Shown here: piece after piece, positions 54,401 through 63,323 of the stretch
Layout of the letters: each line of letters opens with the position of its first letter
Numbering within the stretch: position 1 is the stretch's first letter
NCBI RefSeq assembly: GCF_947495025.1
Contig: NZ_CANLXG010000002.1
Span: 1-64,000, forward strand
Direction of reading: 5' to 3'
From: an uncultured Roseobacter sp.
Lineage (GTDB): Bacteria > Pseudomonadota > Alphaproteobacteria > Rhodobacterales > Rhodobacteraceae
Length of the DNA: 64,000 bases
The notes under the pieces: model-generated
What the model saw: only the letters and a program-made list of their open reading frames with translations
Told to the model about the DNA's origin: nothing
Databases searched by the model: none
Program-made: the position numbers and the translations under genes

Positions 54401-54817
54401 ATGGACAACCCCGCACTTTCAACCGAACTCGGGATCGTCGTCATGCTGTGTATTCTCGCCGCATCGCTTTGGATTCCCTACATTGTCGGGGTCAACAAAC
54501 ACCCGCAGACAAACGCAGACAGCTTTGCACGGCCGCCATCACTGGAAGGGTTTCCGGAATGGGTGCACCGGGCGCACCGCGCACATCTGAACCTGCTGGA
54601 ACAGCTCTTGCCGTTTGCCATTCTTGTACTGATTGTCGATCGTCTGGATGCCTATTCGACAGTCACACTCTGGACTGCCATCGCCTTTTTCTGGCTGCGT
54701 GTCGCGCATGCCGCCGGCATGATTACAGGCGCAGCGCGTATGCCGGTCAGGCCACTGCTTTTCACTGCGGGCTGGCTGTGCTGTCTGATAATGGCGGGGG
54801 CGGCCTGGAAGGGCTGA
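54401..54817 (+). CDS. MAPEG-family membrane protein
   Basis: The 138-residue protein has four transmembrane helices and the MAPEG-like region FPEWVHRAHRAHLNLLEQLLPFAILVL near 51-77, typical of membrane-associated eicosanoid and glutathione metabolism relatives. It begins one base after the ArsR-SRPBCC stop and is its probable target. The bacterial substrates of this family are mostly unknown. Confidence 0.85.
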   Translation: MDNPALSTELGIVVMLCILAASLWIPYIVGVNKHPQTNADSFARPPSLEGFPEWVHRAHRAHLNLLEQLLPFAILVLIVDRLDAYSTVTLWTAIAFFWLRVAHAAGMITGAARMPVRPLLFTAGWLCCLIMAGAAWKG

Positions 54818-54838
54818 GCCCTCCCGCCGCCGGTGCGG

Positions 54839-55084
54839 TTACCCGCCGACGTAGGGTGCCGCGCCGGGGCGGTAGAAAATCTTCTGATTGTGAAGCCGGC
54901 CGAGCAGCTCCTCATTTTCGCGCTGGTCGGCTTCAATAACACCAACAGATTGCAGGTCGGCGGGGTTTTCCTCGGACAACGCGCGGCGCATACGGCACAA
55001 TTCACGGCCACGGGCACGCAAGGCCTCTTCAATCAGATCCACGTCATGAATGCTCAGATCGAACGTCTTGTTGTAGCGTGGCAT
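54839..55084 (-). CDS. Small hypothetical protein, probably Rhodobacterales-specific
   Basis: The 81-residue protein starts MPRYNKTFDLSIHDVDLIEEALRARG. It is strongly helical with a possible coiled coil (about 12-60) and ends FYRPGAAPYVGG. The conserved-looking C-terminus and good codon use support a real gene. It is divergent from thrS and convergent with the MAPEG gene. Function is unknown. Confidence 0.7.
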   Translation of the reverse strand: MPRYNKTFDLSIHDVDLIEEALRARGRELCRMRRALSEENPADLQSVGVIEADQRENEELLGRLHNQKIFYRPGAAPYVGG

Positions 55085-55286
55085 CTGGTTCCCCCGGTGG
55101 CTACGGCCCATTGCCGTTGTGTCGGATTTAACACGTGAAATGTCGCAGTCAACGTATTCTTAGGTATACAATGGTTGTCTGGCAGCCATTCTTGCTTGAC
55201 AGCCGACGCGCGCAGGGCGAAGAGCGCGACACCATAACCCGCAACCGGGCGTCTCGTAGGCGCCAGACCGACGAGGAGTGCCCCTG

Positions 55287-57233
55287 ATGGCCCGGATCTC
55301 CCTGACTTTTCCCGATGGCAATGCACGCGAATACGATGCCGGCGTGACCGCAGGCGATGTTGCGGCCAGCATCTCTACCTCCCTGCGCAAAAAGGCGATC
55401 AGTGCCACCGTGAACGGGGCACATTATGATCTGGCCTGGCCCATCGAGGCAGACGCGAGCATCGCGATTCACACCATGCAGGATGAAGAACAGGCCAACG
55501 AGCTTGTCCGCCACGACCTGGCGCACATCATGGCCCGCGCTGTTCAGGAAATCTGGCCGGAGACCAAAGTCACCATTGGCCCGGTGATCAAAGATGGCTG
55601 GTATTATGACTTTGACCGCGCCGAGCCCTTCACGCCGGAAGATCTCGGCCTGATTGAAAAGAAGATGAAAGAGATCATCAACAAGCGGGACCCTGTACGA
55701 ACCGAGGTCTGGGACCGGGCGCGGGCCGTGCAGTTCTACGAGGACAACAACGAGCCCTACAAGGTTGAACTGATCGACGCGATCCCCGGCGATGAACCGC
55801 TGCGGATGTACTGGCATGGTGACTGGCAGGATCTCTGCCGTGGCCCCCACCTGCAGCACACCGGGCAGGTTCCCGGAGATGCTTTCAAGCTGATGTCGAT
55901 TGCCGGTGCCTACTGGCGCGGCGACAGTGACCGCGCCATGTTGCAACGCATCTATGGTGTGGCGTTTACCGGCAAGGAAAAGCTGCGCGCGCACCTGAAC
56001 ATGCTGGAAGAGGCCGCCAAACGCGATCACCGCAAACTGGGCCGCGAGATGGACCTGTACCACATGCAGGAAGAAGCCCCCGGGCAGGTTTTCTGGCACC
56101 CGAACGGCTGGTCTATCTATACCACCCTCCAGGACTACATGCGCCGCAAGCAACGCGCTGCCGGCTATGTCGAGGTCAACACACCCCAGGTCGTGGACCG
56201 CAAGCTGTGGGTGGAATCCGGACACTGGGACAAATACCAGGAGCATATGTTCATCGTCGAAGTGGACGAAGAGCACGCGCGCGAAAAGGCGATCAACGCA
56301 CTGAAGCCGATGAACTGCCCCTGCCATGTGCAGATCTTCAACCAGGGTCTGAAATCCTATCGCGACCTGCCCCTGCGTATGGCCGAGTTCGGCTCCTGCA
56401 ACCGCTATGAGCCGTCGGGCGCGCTGCACGGGATCATGCGGGTTCGCGGCTTTACCCAGGATGATGGCCACATCTTCTGCCGCGAGGACCAGATTGAGGC
56501 GGAGTGCGCAAACTTCATCAATTATCTGTCGTCAGTTTATCAGGACCTCGGCTTTGAAAGCTTTGAGATCATGTTTGCGACCCGCCCCGAAAAACGAGTC
56601 GGATCCGAGGAAAGCTGGGATCATGTTGAAGCCGCCCTCGAAAATGCCATCAAGGCAACAGGGCACCCGTATACCCTGGACGAAGGCGAAGGTGCGTTTT
56701 ACGGCCCGAAACTCGATTTCAAACTGACCGACGCGATTGGCCGCGAATGGCAGTGCGGCACCTTCCAGGTCGACCCCAACCTGCCCGAACGGCTGGATGC
56801 GACATATATCGGCGAGGACGGCGCGAAACATCGCCCCTATATGCTGCACCGCGCGTGCCTCGGCTCTTTTGAGCGGTTCATCGGAATTCTGATTGAGAAT
56901 TCTGCGGGCAGACTGCCTTTCTGGCTGGCGCCGCGCCAGGTTGTTGTGGCCTCGATCATTTCAGACGCTGACGAGTACGTGCACGAGATCGTTGCCGAAC
57001 TGAAAGCAGCAGGTGTGCGCGCCGAAGCAGATGTCCGCAATGAAAAGATCAATTACAAAGTGCGTGAACACTCCGTTGGCAAAGTGCCGGTTATTCTGGC
57101 CGTTGGTGCCCGCGAGGTCGAGGAGCGCACGGTGACCGTCAGGCGTCTGGGCGAGAAACAAACCAGCGTTCAGGCGCTGACGGATGTAACAAAGCGGCTT
57201 GGTACCGACGCGACACCGCCGGACCTGTTGTAA
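55287..57233 (+). CDS. thrS: Threonyl-tRNA synthetase
   Basis: The 648-residue class II enzyme charges tRNA-Thr. It has an N-terminal TGS domain ([21 protein letters not shown] near 5), the editing domain with [20 protein letters not shown] near 76, [14 protein letters not shown] near 180, motif 1 near 290-310, motif 2 ([29 protein letters not shown] near 370), and motif 3 ([18 protein letters not shown] near 515), then an anticodon-binding domain. The start at 55287 is preceded by GAGGAG. Length is standard. Confidence 0.98.
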   Translation: MARISLTFPDGNAREYDAGVTAGDVAASISTSLRKKAISATVNGAHYDLAWPIEADASIAIHTMQDEEQANELVRHDLAHIMARAVQEIWPETKVTIGPVIKDGWYYDFDRAEPFTPEDLGLIEKKMKEIINKRDPVRTEVWDRARAVQFYEDNNEPYKVELIDAIPGDEPLRMYWHGDWQDLCRGPHLQHTGQVPGDAFKLMSIAGAYWRGDSDRAMLQRIYGVAFTGKEKLRAHLNMLEEAAKRDHRKLGREMDLYHMQEEAPGQVFWHPNGWSIYTTLQDYMRRKQRAAGYVEVNTPQVVDRKLWVESGHWDKYQEHMFIVEVDEEHAREKAINALKPMNCPCHVQIFNQGLKSYRDLPLRMAEFGSCNRYEPSGALHGIMRVRGFTQDDGHIFCREDQIEAECANFINYLSSVYQDLGFESFEIMFATRPEKRVGSEESWDHVEAALENAIKATGHPYTLDEGEGAFYGPKLDFKLTDAIGREWQCGTFQVDPNLPERLDATYIGEDGAKHRPYMLHRACLGSFERFIGILIENSAGRLPFWLAPRQVVVASIISDADEYVHEIVAELKAAGVRAEADVRNEKINYKVREHSVGKVPVILAVGAREVEERTVTVRRLGEKQTSVQALTDVTKRLGTDATPPDLL

Positions 57234-57439
57234 CAATGGCAAGGGCAGCGCACCTTCTATAACAACTATCGGGGCGGTTTTGTAACATTACGGCCCGGAA
57301 AGGCCGTGTTTTCTGACAAATTGCCAGGAACTTTCTAACGTCGATGTGACACACAGGCTCGTGAATGGTAACCTCTGGCCGGTACAACTACCTATACACC
57401 ACGAAAGGCCAGCTTGGCCGGTAACAAGGGAAAAAACAC

Positions 57440-57745
57440 ATGTCGAATACAATGAAGACCGTTGCAATCGCAGGTGCCGTCGCTGCCGCGCTGGTGGGTC
57501 ACAGCACAACAACAGCCGAAGCTGCTGCCAAGGAGAAGTGCTATGGCGTTTCCCTGGCCGGCGAAAATGACTGCGCTGCCGGGCCAGGCACGACCTGCGC
57601 CGGGACGTCTACGGTCGACTATCAGGGCAACGCATGGACACTTGTCGATGCAGGCACCTGCGCCGAGATCGAACTGCCGAATATGGCAGACGGCACAGCA
57701 CGCGAAGGTTCGCTCGAAGAGCTGAGCCGCGATCTGCCAGCCTGA
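57440..57745 (+). CDS. bufA1: BufA1-type bufferin precursor (DUF2282), post-translationally modified metal-binding peptide
   Basis: The 101-residue protein has a signal peptide (1-29) and a short mature part with exactly four Cys (34, 45, 53 and 74) in the contexts [19 protein letters not shown] and GTCAE. This Cys pattern and the following DUF692, DUF2063 and DoxX genes match the DUF2282 family, recently described as bufferins: RiPP metallophores in which the DUF692 iron enzyme turns Cys into thiooxazole rings that bind copper in the periplasm. It would buffer excess copper or similar metals. A hairpin follows the gene. Confidence 0.9.
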   Translation: MSNTMKTVAIAGAVAAALVGHSTTTAEAAAKEKCYGVSLAGENDCAAGPGTTCAGTSTVDYQGNAWTLVDAGTCAEIELPNMADGTAREGSLEELSRDLPA

Positions 57746-57766
57746 TCCGGAGAAGGAAACTTGCGC

Positions 57767-57788
57767 GCAGGCGACAATGGTCGCCTGC
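57767..57788 (+). terminator. Strong hairpin between the bufferin gene and its modification genes
   Basis: GCAGGCGAC (57767-57775) pairs perfectly over nine bases with GTCGCCTGC (57780-57788), with loop AATG. Pyrimidine-rich sequence with scattered T follows but there is no real T run, so it may be a partial terminator or an mRNA processing or stability element that keeps precursor mRNA in excess over enzyme mRNA. Confidence 0.65.
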
Positions 57789-57832
57789 CACCCCCTTCTT
57801 TTCTGTACCCGACCGACGGACAGGAGGCCTAA

Positions 57833-58687
57833 ATGCTGGACAATTCTCCCCGCTTCGAACGGCTGCCTGACGGGCCGGGTGTCGGTTACAAACCACAGCA
57901 CTTTAACGATCTGCTCAACGAACCTGCCCCGGTATCGTGGATAGAGGTGCACGCGGAAAACTATATGGGCTCCGGTGGACGTCCACTGGCTCAACTGCGC
58001 AGCCTGGCGGAGCGGTTCCCTGTTTCCGTGCACGGCGTCGGTCTCAGCATCGGCGGCGAAGGTCCGCTGGACAAAGACCACCTTGCCCGCCTCAGGAAGC
58101 TTGTCGACTGGCTCCGGCCTGCCAGTTTTTCCGAACATCTTGCCTGGTCAACACATGGTGCAGAATTCCTCAATGATCTGCTGCCCCTGCCCTATACCAA
58201 CGACACGCTGAAACTCGTCTGTGCCCACATTGACGAAGTACAGAACACTCTGGGCACGCGCATGCTTCTCGAGAACCCGTCCAGTTACCTGGCATTTTCG
58301 GAAAGCACATGGGACGAGACCGATTTTCTGGCCGAAGTCGTGCGCAGGACCGGATGCGGGCTGCTGCTTGACGTCAACAACGTTTTCATCTCCGCGACAA
58401 ACCTTGGCTATTCGCCGGAGGGATATATCGATGCTTACCCGCTTGACGCGGTTGGTGAAATCCATGTTGGCGGTCATGACGAAGACACCGACGATAACGG
58501 CGCAGCCCTGCTGATCGACAGCCATGGCAAGCCGGTCGTCGACCCGGTCTGGCAATTGCTGTGCTATACACTGGCGGTCACCGGGCCCCGACCGGTCCTC
58601 GTCGAATGGGACAACGATGTCCCGGACTGGCCCGTACTTCGGGCCGAAGCCCGCCGGGCGGCCGAAGCACTTCAGCCAGTGAGATGA
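57833..58687 (+). CDS. bufB: BufB, multinuclear non-heme iron oxidase of the DUF692 (MNIO) family
   Basis: The 284-residue TIM-barrel enzyme has the metal-ligand motifs of DUF692: [12 protein letters not shown] near 38, [15 protein letters not shown] near 64, SFSEHLAWS near 98, ENPSSYLAF near 144, [17 protein letters not shown] near 176 and [10 protein letters not shown] near 209. In characterised members a di- or tri-iron centre uses O2 to reshape Cys residues of the precursor peptide. It has a clear AGGAGG ribosome site. Its stop overlaps the bufC start (ATGA). Confidence 0.95.
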   Translation: MLDNSPRFERLPDGPGVGYKPQHFNDLLNEPAPVSWIEVHAENYMGSGGRPLAQLRSLAERFPVSVHGVGLSIGGEGPLDKDHLARLRKLVDWLRPASFSEHLAWSTHGAEFLNDLLPLPYTNDTLKLVCAHIDEVQNTLGTRMLLENPSSYLAFSESTWDETDFLAEVVRRTGCGLLLDVNNVFISATNLGYSPEGYIDAYPLDAVGEIHVGGHDEDTDDNGAALLIDSHGKPVVDPVWQLLCYTLAVTGPRPVLVEWDNDVPDWPVLRAEARRAAEALQPVR

Positions 58688-59427
58688 CAGTCTCTCAGTC
58701 AGAATTCCGTGCCGCTTTGCTGGACGCAGACCGCGCTGTCCCAGAAGGACTGCAGAACCCGCACGCGGGCCCGGCCGGTGCGCGCTTTTCTGTTTATCGC
58801 AACAATGTTGTGGTTTCCCTCACCGAGGCACTCGCAACAGCGTTCCCTCTGGTTCGAAAACTGATCGGCACACAGACTTTCGGGCAACTGGCCGGTCACT
58901 ACGTGCGGGAAAACCCACCCGCATCGCCTCTCATGATGTATTACGGTGAAACGTTCCCGGAGTTCCTGTCCGGTTTTGCGCCACTGTCCCATATCGGCTA
59001 TCTCGCCGACTGCGCACGCCTCGATCTGGCTTTTCGCAGATCCTACCATGCCGCAGACGCCGCATCGCTGGACCCTGCCGTCCTGCAGACGGTCCCGGAA
59101 ACGCTTATGGCAATCAGGCTCGCGCCCGCACCCTCGACAATTGTGATCAGGTCCCGCTGGCCGCTGTTTGATTTATGGCGCTTCAACAACGTCACGGATG
59201 CACCGAAGCCCCGTGCCGCTGCTCAGGACGTTCTGGTGACCCGGCCCGAATTTGACCCGGCCCCGCATCTGCTCCCACACGGTGCCGCGCTCTGGTTCGA
59301 CGCGCTCGCGCGTGGAAGTTCACTGGGCGAAGCGCATGCAGAAACCCTGCGCAAAACGCCGGATTTCGACCTTGCGGCAACACTCACACTCTCTCTGACG
59401 ACCGAGGCGTTTGCAGCGCCGGAATAA
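58684..59427 (+). CDS. bufC: BufC, DUF2063 partner of the MNIO enzyme
   Basis: The 247-residue protein has the DUF2063 N-terminal signature [29 protein letters not shown] near 33-61, followed by a second half rich in Pro and hydrophobic residues. In bufferin and related RiPP operons the DUF2063 protein binds both the precursor leader and the DUF692 enzyme and is needed for modification. The ATG at 58684 overlaps the bufB stop. Confidence 0.92.
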   Translation: MTVSQSEFRAALLDADRAVPEGLQNPHAGPAGARFSVYRNNVVVSLTEALATAFPLVRKLIGTQTFGQLAGHYVRENPPASPLMMYYGETFPEFLSGFAPLSHIGYLADCARLDLAFRRSYHAADAASLDPAVLQTVPETLMAIRLAPAPSTIVIRSRWPLFDLWRFNNVTDAPKPRAAAQDVLVTRPEFDPAPHLLPHGAALWFDALARGSSLGEAHAETLRKTPDFDLAATLTLSLTTEAFAAPE

Positions 59428-59450
59428 AGGCCCGAACAAAGGACTGAACG

Positions 59451-59996
59451 ATGATTTCCCTCTATACCAACGTCACCAACCGGCTCTCGCGGGCAGACTG
59501 GCTCCTTTCGAGCGTCGCGCGGCTGATCTTTGCCGCAACCCTGCTGTTCTATTTCTGGGTTTCGGGGATGACTAAACTTGGTGACGGTCTTGCCGGGCTT
59601 TTCTCGCCATCCATCGGTGCCTACGCACAGATTTTCCCGAAGGCGATGGAGGCGGTCACTTATGACGTCACACAGCTGACGACCTATCACTGGGCCGTCG
59701 TTGTTGCTGGCACCTGGGCAGAGTTCATCCTGCCGGCTCTGATCGTGATCGGCCTGTTCACCAGGTTGTCTGCCCTGGCCATGATCGGCTTTGTGGTGGT
59801 GCAGTCACTCACCGATCTCTGGGGACACGGCGGACTTGCACACAAAGAAACGCTGGGCGCGTGGTTTGACCGTTTTCCCGACAGCGTCATCCTCGATCAG
59901 CGCGCCTTCTGGATTTTTGTGTTACTGGTCCTTGTCGTCAAAGGCGCCGGACCGCTGTCTCTGGACGCGGCGTTTCGCCGCAAACCATCGGACTGA
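59451..59996 (+). CDS. DoxX-family membrane protein of the bufferin operon
   Basis: The 181-residue protein has four predicted transmembrane helices, the DoxX pattern (VARLIFAATLLFYFWVSGMTKL near 23, then LPALIVIGLFTRLSALAMIGF near 84). DoxX proteins often close bufferin (gig) operons, as in Caulobacter, where their role is unclear; membrane redox or assembly support has been suggested. It lies 23 bases after bufC. Confidence 0.88.
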   Translation: MISLYTNVTNRLSRADWLLSSVARLIFAATLLFYFWVSGMTKLGDGLAGLFSPSIGAYAQIFPKAMEAVTYDVTQLTTYHWAVVVAGTWAEFILPALIVIGLFTRLSALAMIGFVVVQSLTDLWGHGGLAHKETLGAWFDRFPDSVILDQRAFWIFVLLVLVVKGAGPLSLDAAFRRKPSD

Positions 59997-60006
59997 GTCG
60001 CCGCGC

Positions 60007-60324
60007 TCATTCCACGGACAGCGAACTGCGCGTTTCGGGTGTCCACCCCAGATAGAGCGTCTCGCCGTCCGCGATAAGGGGGCGCTTCATCAGCGTCGGA
60101 TGCCGCGTGAGCAGATCAACCGGATCATCCGCTTTTTCGCTCTCGTCCAGTCCCCGCCATGTCGCAGAACGCGTATTCAGCAGCGCGGTTCCGAACTGTG
60201 CAAAGGCGCGTGACAACAACTCAGCGGGGACGCCATCTGCACGAACGTCCAGAAAATCCACATCAGGCAGCGCCTTTAACGCCTTACGACATGTGTCACA
60301 GTTCTTCAGACCAAAAAGCTGCAT
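60007..60324 (-). CDS. ArsC/Spx-family reductase-like protein
   Basis: The 105-residue protein has a thioredoxin-like fold with the redox pair in FGLKNCDTCRKALKAL near 3-18 and the later RHPTLMKRPLIADGETLYLGW near 74. It resembles the YffB/ArsC branch, which uses glutathione to reduce arsenate or other substrates, or Spx-type regulators. The start at 60324 is the MQLFGLKNC start. Its stop converges on the DoxX gene with 10 bases between. Confidence 0.9.
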   Translation of the reverse strand: MQLFGLKNCDTCRKALKALPDVDFLDVRADGVPAELLSRAFAQFGTALLNTRSATWRGLDESEKADDPVDLLTRHPTLMKRPLIADGETLYLGWTPETRSSLSVE

Positions 60325-60510
60325 AATTATTCCCCGAACGGCCAGTAACAATCAGGCAATCCGCAACAGTTCCGGTGCCTTCCCCTTGATTTTCAGACGC
60401 AATGAGCAATGTCTAGAGTGTGGGGCGGTTTACAGAAAGTAAAACCCGCCCTTCAGAGTCAGCGGCACCGCCCACCCGGTGCTGCACAAGTGGAAAGGAG
60501 GCACGGAACA

Positions 60511-60717
60511 ATGCCTACTGGCACCGTGAAATGGTTCAATACGACCAAGGGCTATGGATTCATTGCCCCGGAAGAAGGAGGGTCGGACGTTTTCGTTCAC
60601 ATCTCCGCTGTAGAAAGATCGGGACTGACAGGTCTCGCAGATGATCAGAAAGTAAGCTTTGAGCTGACCGAAGGCCGTGACGGGCGCCAGATGGCCAGCG
60701 ACCTGAAACTCCTCTGA
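60511..60717 (+). CDS. Cold-shock domain protein
   Basis: The 68-residue protein begins MPTGTVKWFNTTKGYGFIAPEEGGSDVFVHIS, the RNP1 and RNP2 motifs of the CspA family. It is a five-strand OB-fold that binds single-stranded nucleic acids and destabilises mRNA structure. AAAGGAGG precedes the start. An earlier in-frame start (60409) is unlikely. It is a single gene. Confidence 0.96.
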   Translation: MPTGTVKWFNTTKGYGFIAPEEGGSDVFVHISAVERSGLTGLADDQKVSFELTEGRDGRQMASDLKLL

Positions 60718-60724
60718 CGCTATC

Positions 60725-60742
60725 GCGCCGCTGTGGCGGCGC
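60725..60742. terminator. GC-rich hairpin after the cold-shock gene
   Basis: GCGCCGC (60725-60731) and GCGGCGC (60736-60742) pair perfectly with loop TGTG, seven bases after the stop. The lack of a T run makes Rho-independent action uncertain. Confidence 0.5.
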
Positions 60743-60826
60743 TCTGCCGATGCTGCCCTGAGCCGGACAGTCCCGCCGCTGAAAACGGTGAATGCTGTCT
60801 TCCGGCGCAGCGAAACGTTTGCGCAA

Positions 60827-62023
60827 TTATGCTGTTGACCGGCCCGCAAGATCGCCGACAAGCGTCTCGTATCCCCTGAACCGCACGCGGCCGGCCTCTG
60901 TCCGATCTGTCAGGGTATAATCCGGCCAGCGACGCAGGAAGCGGTCGACTGCAATGCGGCCCTCCATGCGCGCGAGGGTCAGGCCAACGCAGACATGCGG
61001 CCCGCCTCCGAAGGCAAGATGACGGTTGGGGGTTCGCCTGATATCAAACCGCCCGGGATCGGTGAACACTGACGGATCTCGGTTCGCCGCGCCGATGCAA
61101 AGATGAAGATTTGAGCCGGCAGGTATTACAACGCCCTGAAACTGCACATCCCGGGTCGTCACACGGTTACCGAACTGATTGGGTGACCGGCATCGGAGGA
61201 CCTCTTCAACTGCTGTGTCGATCAGGTCCGGGTTGTTCAGGAGAGCAGTGCGCTCGGACGGATTGTCGTGAAGCAGCGCGAGCGCGCTTCCGATGAGATT
61301 CGTTGTCGTCTCGTGCCCGGCATTCAGGATGAAGATGCAGTTGTGGATCAGCTCGGCAGGCGAAAGCTGACCCTCTGGGTCCCCCTTGATCAGTCTGGTC
61401 AGCACATCGGTTTCGGGATCACCGGGACAGAGTCTGCGCCGCCGGATAAGATCTGCCAGATAGTCAGAAAACCCGGTGACCGCCGCGTTTCCCTTTTCCT
61501 GCTGAGCAGGCGACAGAACCGGCTCCAGCGCTCCCAGTATGCTGAGCGACCAGTCGCGCAACGGCTCCCGCTCTCCGGCCGGAACGTCCAGAAGGTTGCC
61601 AATGACTTCGATGGGTATGCGGGATGCAAACTCTGCAATGAGGTCTGCTTTTGGCGGCAATTCATCCAGCAGACGGTCAACAGTGCGGATCAGTCCGGGT
61701 GTCATGCGTTGCAGCGCCCGCGGTGTCAGCGCTGAAGACATAATGCGACGGACGCGCGTGTGCAGCGGAGGATCGTTGAAAACCAGGCTGGTCGTATGAT
61801 GCTCAAACAATGGCGTGCCAGCGCCGAATTTTGGCTCGAAAACCGCGCGCTTGTCAGACACAAACAATTGTGTGTCACGGTAAACGCTGTTCAGATCCGC
61901 ATGGGCAGCCAGCAGAAAAGATCCGTCCGGCTGACGGCAGACCGGAGCGTGATCAAGCAGCAGATCGTAAATGGGTCCGGGATCTGTGTGAAAACCCGGC
62001 GGCAGGCTGGTCAGATCGAGCAT
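60827..62023 (-). CDS. Cytochrome P450
   Basis: The 398-residue protein has the P450 landmarks: I-helix AGHETTTN near 236, K-helix EEVLR near 278, and the heme loop FGGGPHVCVGLTLAR near 340-354 with the thiolate Cys. It is soluble, with no membrane anchor, of the bacterial class I type that needs a ferredoxin and a reductase. The [2Fe-2S] ferredoxin at 8.1-8.4 kb could supply electrons, but there is no local partner. The substrate is unknown. Start at 62023 or GTG at 62029. Confidence 0.95.
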   Translation of the reverse strand: MLDLTSLPPGFHTDPGPIYDLLLDHAPVCRQPDGSFLLAAHADLNSVYRDTQLFVSDKRAVFEPKFGAGTPLFEHHTTSLVFNDPPLHTRVRRIMSSALTPRALQRMTPGLIRTVDRLLDELPPKADLIAEFASRIPIEVIGNLLDVPAGEREPLRDWSLSILGALEPVLSPAQQEKGNAAVTGFSDYLADLIRRRRLCPGDPETDVLTRLIKGDPEGQLSPAELIHNCIFILNAGHETTTNLIGSALALLHDNPSERTALLNNPDLIDTAVEEVLRCRSPNQFGNRVTTRDVQFQGVVIPAGSNLHLCIGAANRDPSVFTDPGRFDIRRTPNRHLAFGGGPHVCVGLTLARMEGRIAVDRFLRRWPDYTLTDRTEAGRVRFRGYETLVGDLAGRSTA

Positions 62024-62187
62024 GTGCACACTGTGCCTGTCCCGGCAAGACTGTCAAATACCACGCGGTTTCACAGCGGTCGTTAACCCTGACCCGAAAT
62101 TGCCCGATTGATTTCCTCTTTACGCCACGAGCGCCCTTTAAGACTTATTTTCAGTAAGTTTTTAACGATTGCCCGGAGTGTTTTCCT

Positions 62188-62829
62188 GTGTTTTTCCACA
62201 GTTTCGCATCTATTGCGCAAAAAAATCTATGGGCCAGCCTCAGACGGTTTGCCAACAGCCAGAGCGGCACGGTGACGTCGGAATTCGTTGTTGTTTCGGC
62301 TCTGATCATCAGCCTCGCTGCCGGTGTGCTTCAGATGACGTCAGCGAGCACGAATGTTATGGCAGCAAAGGTTGGCGAGGAAGTCTTGTCCAAAAAAGCC
62401 CCCTCGTCTGTCAAACACCGCCAACCTGCCGGGGGTGGCAATGCTGTGTCCTCCGGCGGTCTGCCCGAAACAGCTGGCAGTTCCGGACGACCGTCCTCTT
62501 CCGGAGGACAACCGGCCGCAGGCGGCCAGACACCGCCCGCCGGTGACACGGCTGCAACAGAAGCGGGCGAAGGAAACCAGGGCGCATCTCCGACAGAAGC
62601 TGAAACCGGCGGAACATCAGATTCGGCCGGTGAAAACCAGGAAGCCCCGGCAAAAGAAACTCAGACCGCTGAAAAGTCAGAGCCCTCTGAACCAGAGAAG
62701 AGCAACAGCAGTACCTCGGACGAAACGGTACAGACAGACGATAAAGCAGGTGAACAGACTTACGCCAGCAATGAGCTTGACCCATCCTGCTACAAGAAGA
62801 ACGGAAAGATCAGAAAACGCTGCCGCTGA
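62188..62829 (+). CDS. Orphan pseudopilin-like protein with a long disordered tail
   Basis: The 213-residue protein starts with GTG at 62188. Residues 20-50 (RRFANSQSGTVTSEFVVVSALIIS, then LAAGVLQM) read as a class III signal: cleavage after Gly27 would leave Thr-Val-Thr-Ser-Glu-Phe with Glu at +5, the type IV/Flp pilin rule, followed by a single hydrophobic helix. The rest is Gly/Ser/Pro/Glu-rich and probably disordered, with one Cys pair (DPSCYKK, RCR at the end). No tad genes are adjacent. Gene identity is inferred from the motif only. Confidence 0.6.
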   Translation: MFFHSFASIAQKNLWASLRRFANSQSGTVTSEFVVVSALIISLAAGVLQMTSASTNVMAAKVGEEVLSKKAPSSVKHRQPAGGGNAVSSGGLPETAGSSGRPSSSGGQPAAGGQTPPAGDTAATEAGEGNQGASPTEAETGGTSDSAGENQEAPAKETQTAEKSEPSEPEKSNSSTSDETVQTDDKAGEQTYASNELDPSCYKKNGKIRKRCR

Positions 62830-62836
62830 ACCGGTG

Positions 62837-63322
62837 TCAGGCCGTCGTTGCCCGCAGGAACTCACGCAGCGTACAGGCCGGATCCCCGGCTCTCACCAGC
62901 TGGTTTCGCACCTCTCGCCAGTCTGCTGGGTCAAAGTCAGGGAACACCGCATCCGGTTCCGATACTTCGACATCGACTTCTGTAATCAGCAACCTCTCCG
63001 CCAGCGGCATCAGTTCTGCATAAATTCTCTGCCCGCCGGCCCCGTAAATGCGGGTATAGCCTGCTTCATAGCACGCCGTTACTGCCTCAACAGGGTCAGC
63101 ACGGACCATCTCGGCAACACTTGTGTCCCGCGAAACAACACAGTTCAGCCTTCCGGGCAAAGGTCGCCGTGGCAGGCTGTTCCATGTGTTACGCCCCATA
63201 ATCAGCGCACCACCTGTGGTTTCGCGCTGAAAAACCCTGAGGTCTTCCGGCGCATGCCAGGGAATTTCATTTCCCTTTCCGATGGCTCCGTTCCGCGCCC
63301 GGGCGACGATCAGCGTCAGCAT
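62837..63322 (-). CDS. folA: Dihydrofolate reductase
   Basis: The 161-residue enzyme reduces dihydrofolate with NADPH. The substrate site GAIGKGNEIPWHAPEDLRVFQRETTGG near 12-38 and NADPH site GALIMGRNTWNSLP near 38 are clear, as is YGAGGQRIYAELMPLAERLLITEVD near 107-131. The start at 63322 is one base after the thyA stop, so the two are co-transcribed, as in most bacteria. Length is usual. Confidence 0.96.
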   Translation of the reverse strand: MLTLIVARARNGAIGKGNEIPWHAPEDLRVFQRETTGGALIMGRNTWNSLPRRPLPGRLNCVVSRDTSVAEMVRADPVEAVTACYEAGYTRIYGAGGQRIYAELMPLAERLLITEVDVEVSEPDAVFPDFDPADWREVRNQLVRAGDPACTLREFLRATTA

Positions 63323-63323
63323 G

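Noticed and set aside
55149..56471. Long minus-strand frame of 440 residues
   Set aside because: It lies entirely antisense to thrS, which has all class II motifs. It is a composition shadow.
57368..57405. SigF-type promoter GTAACC ... CGAA before bufA1
   Set aside because: The two elements are 28 bases apart rather than about 16, so the match is probably chance.
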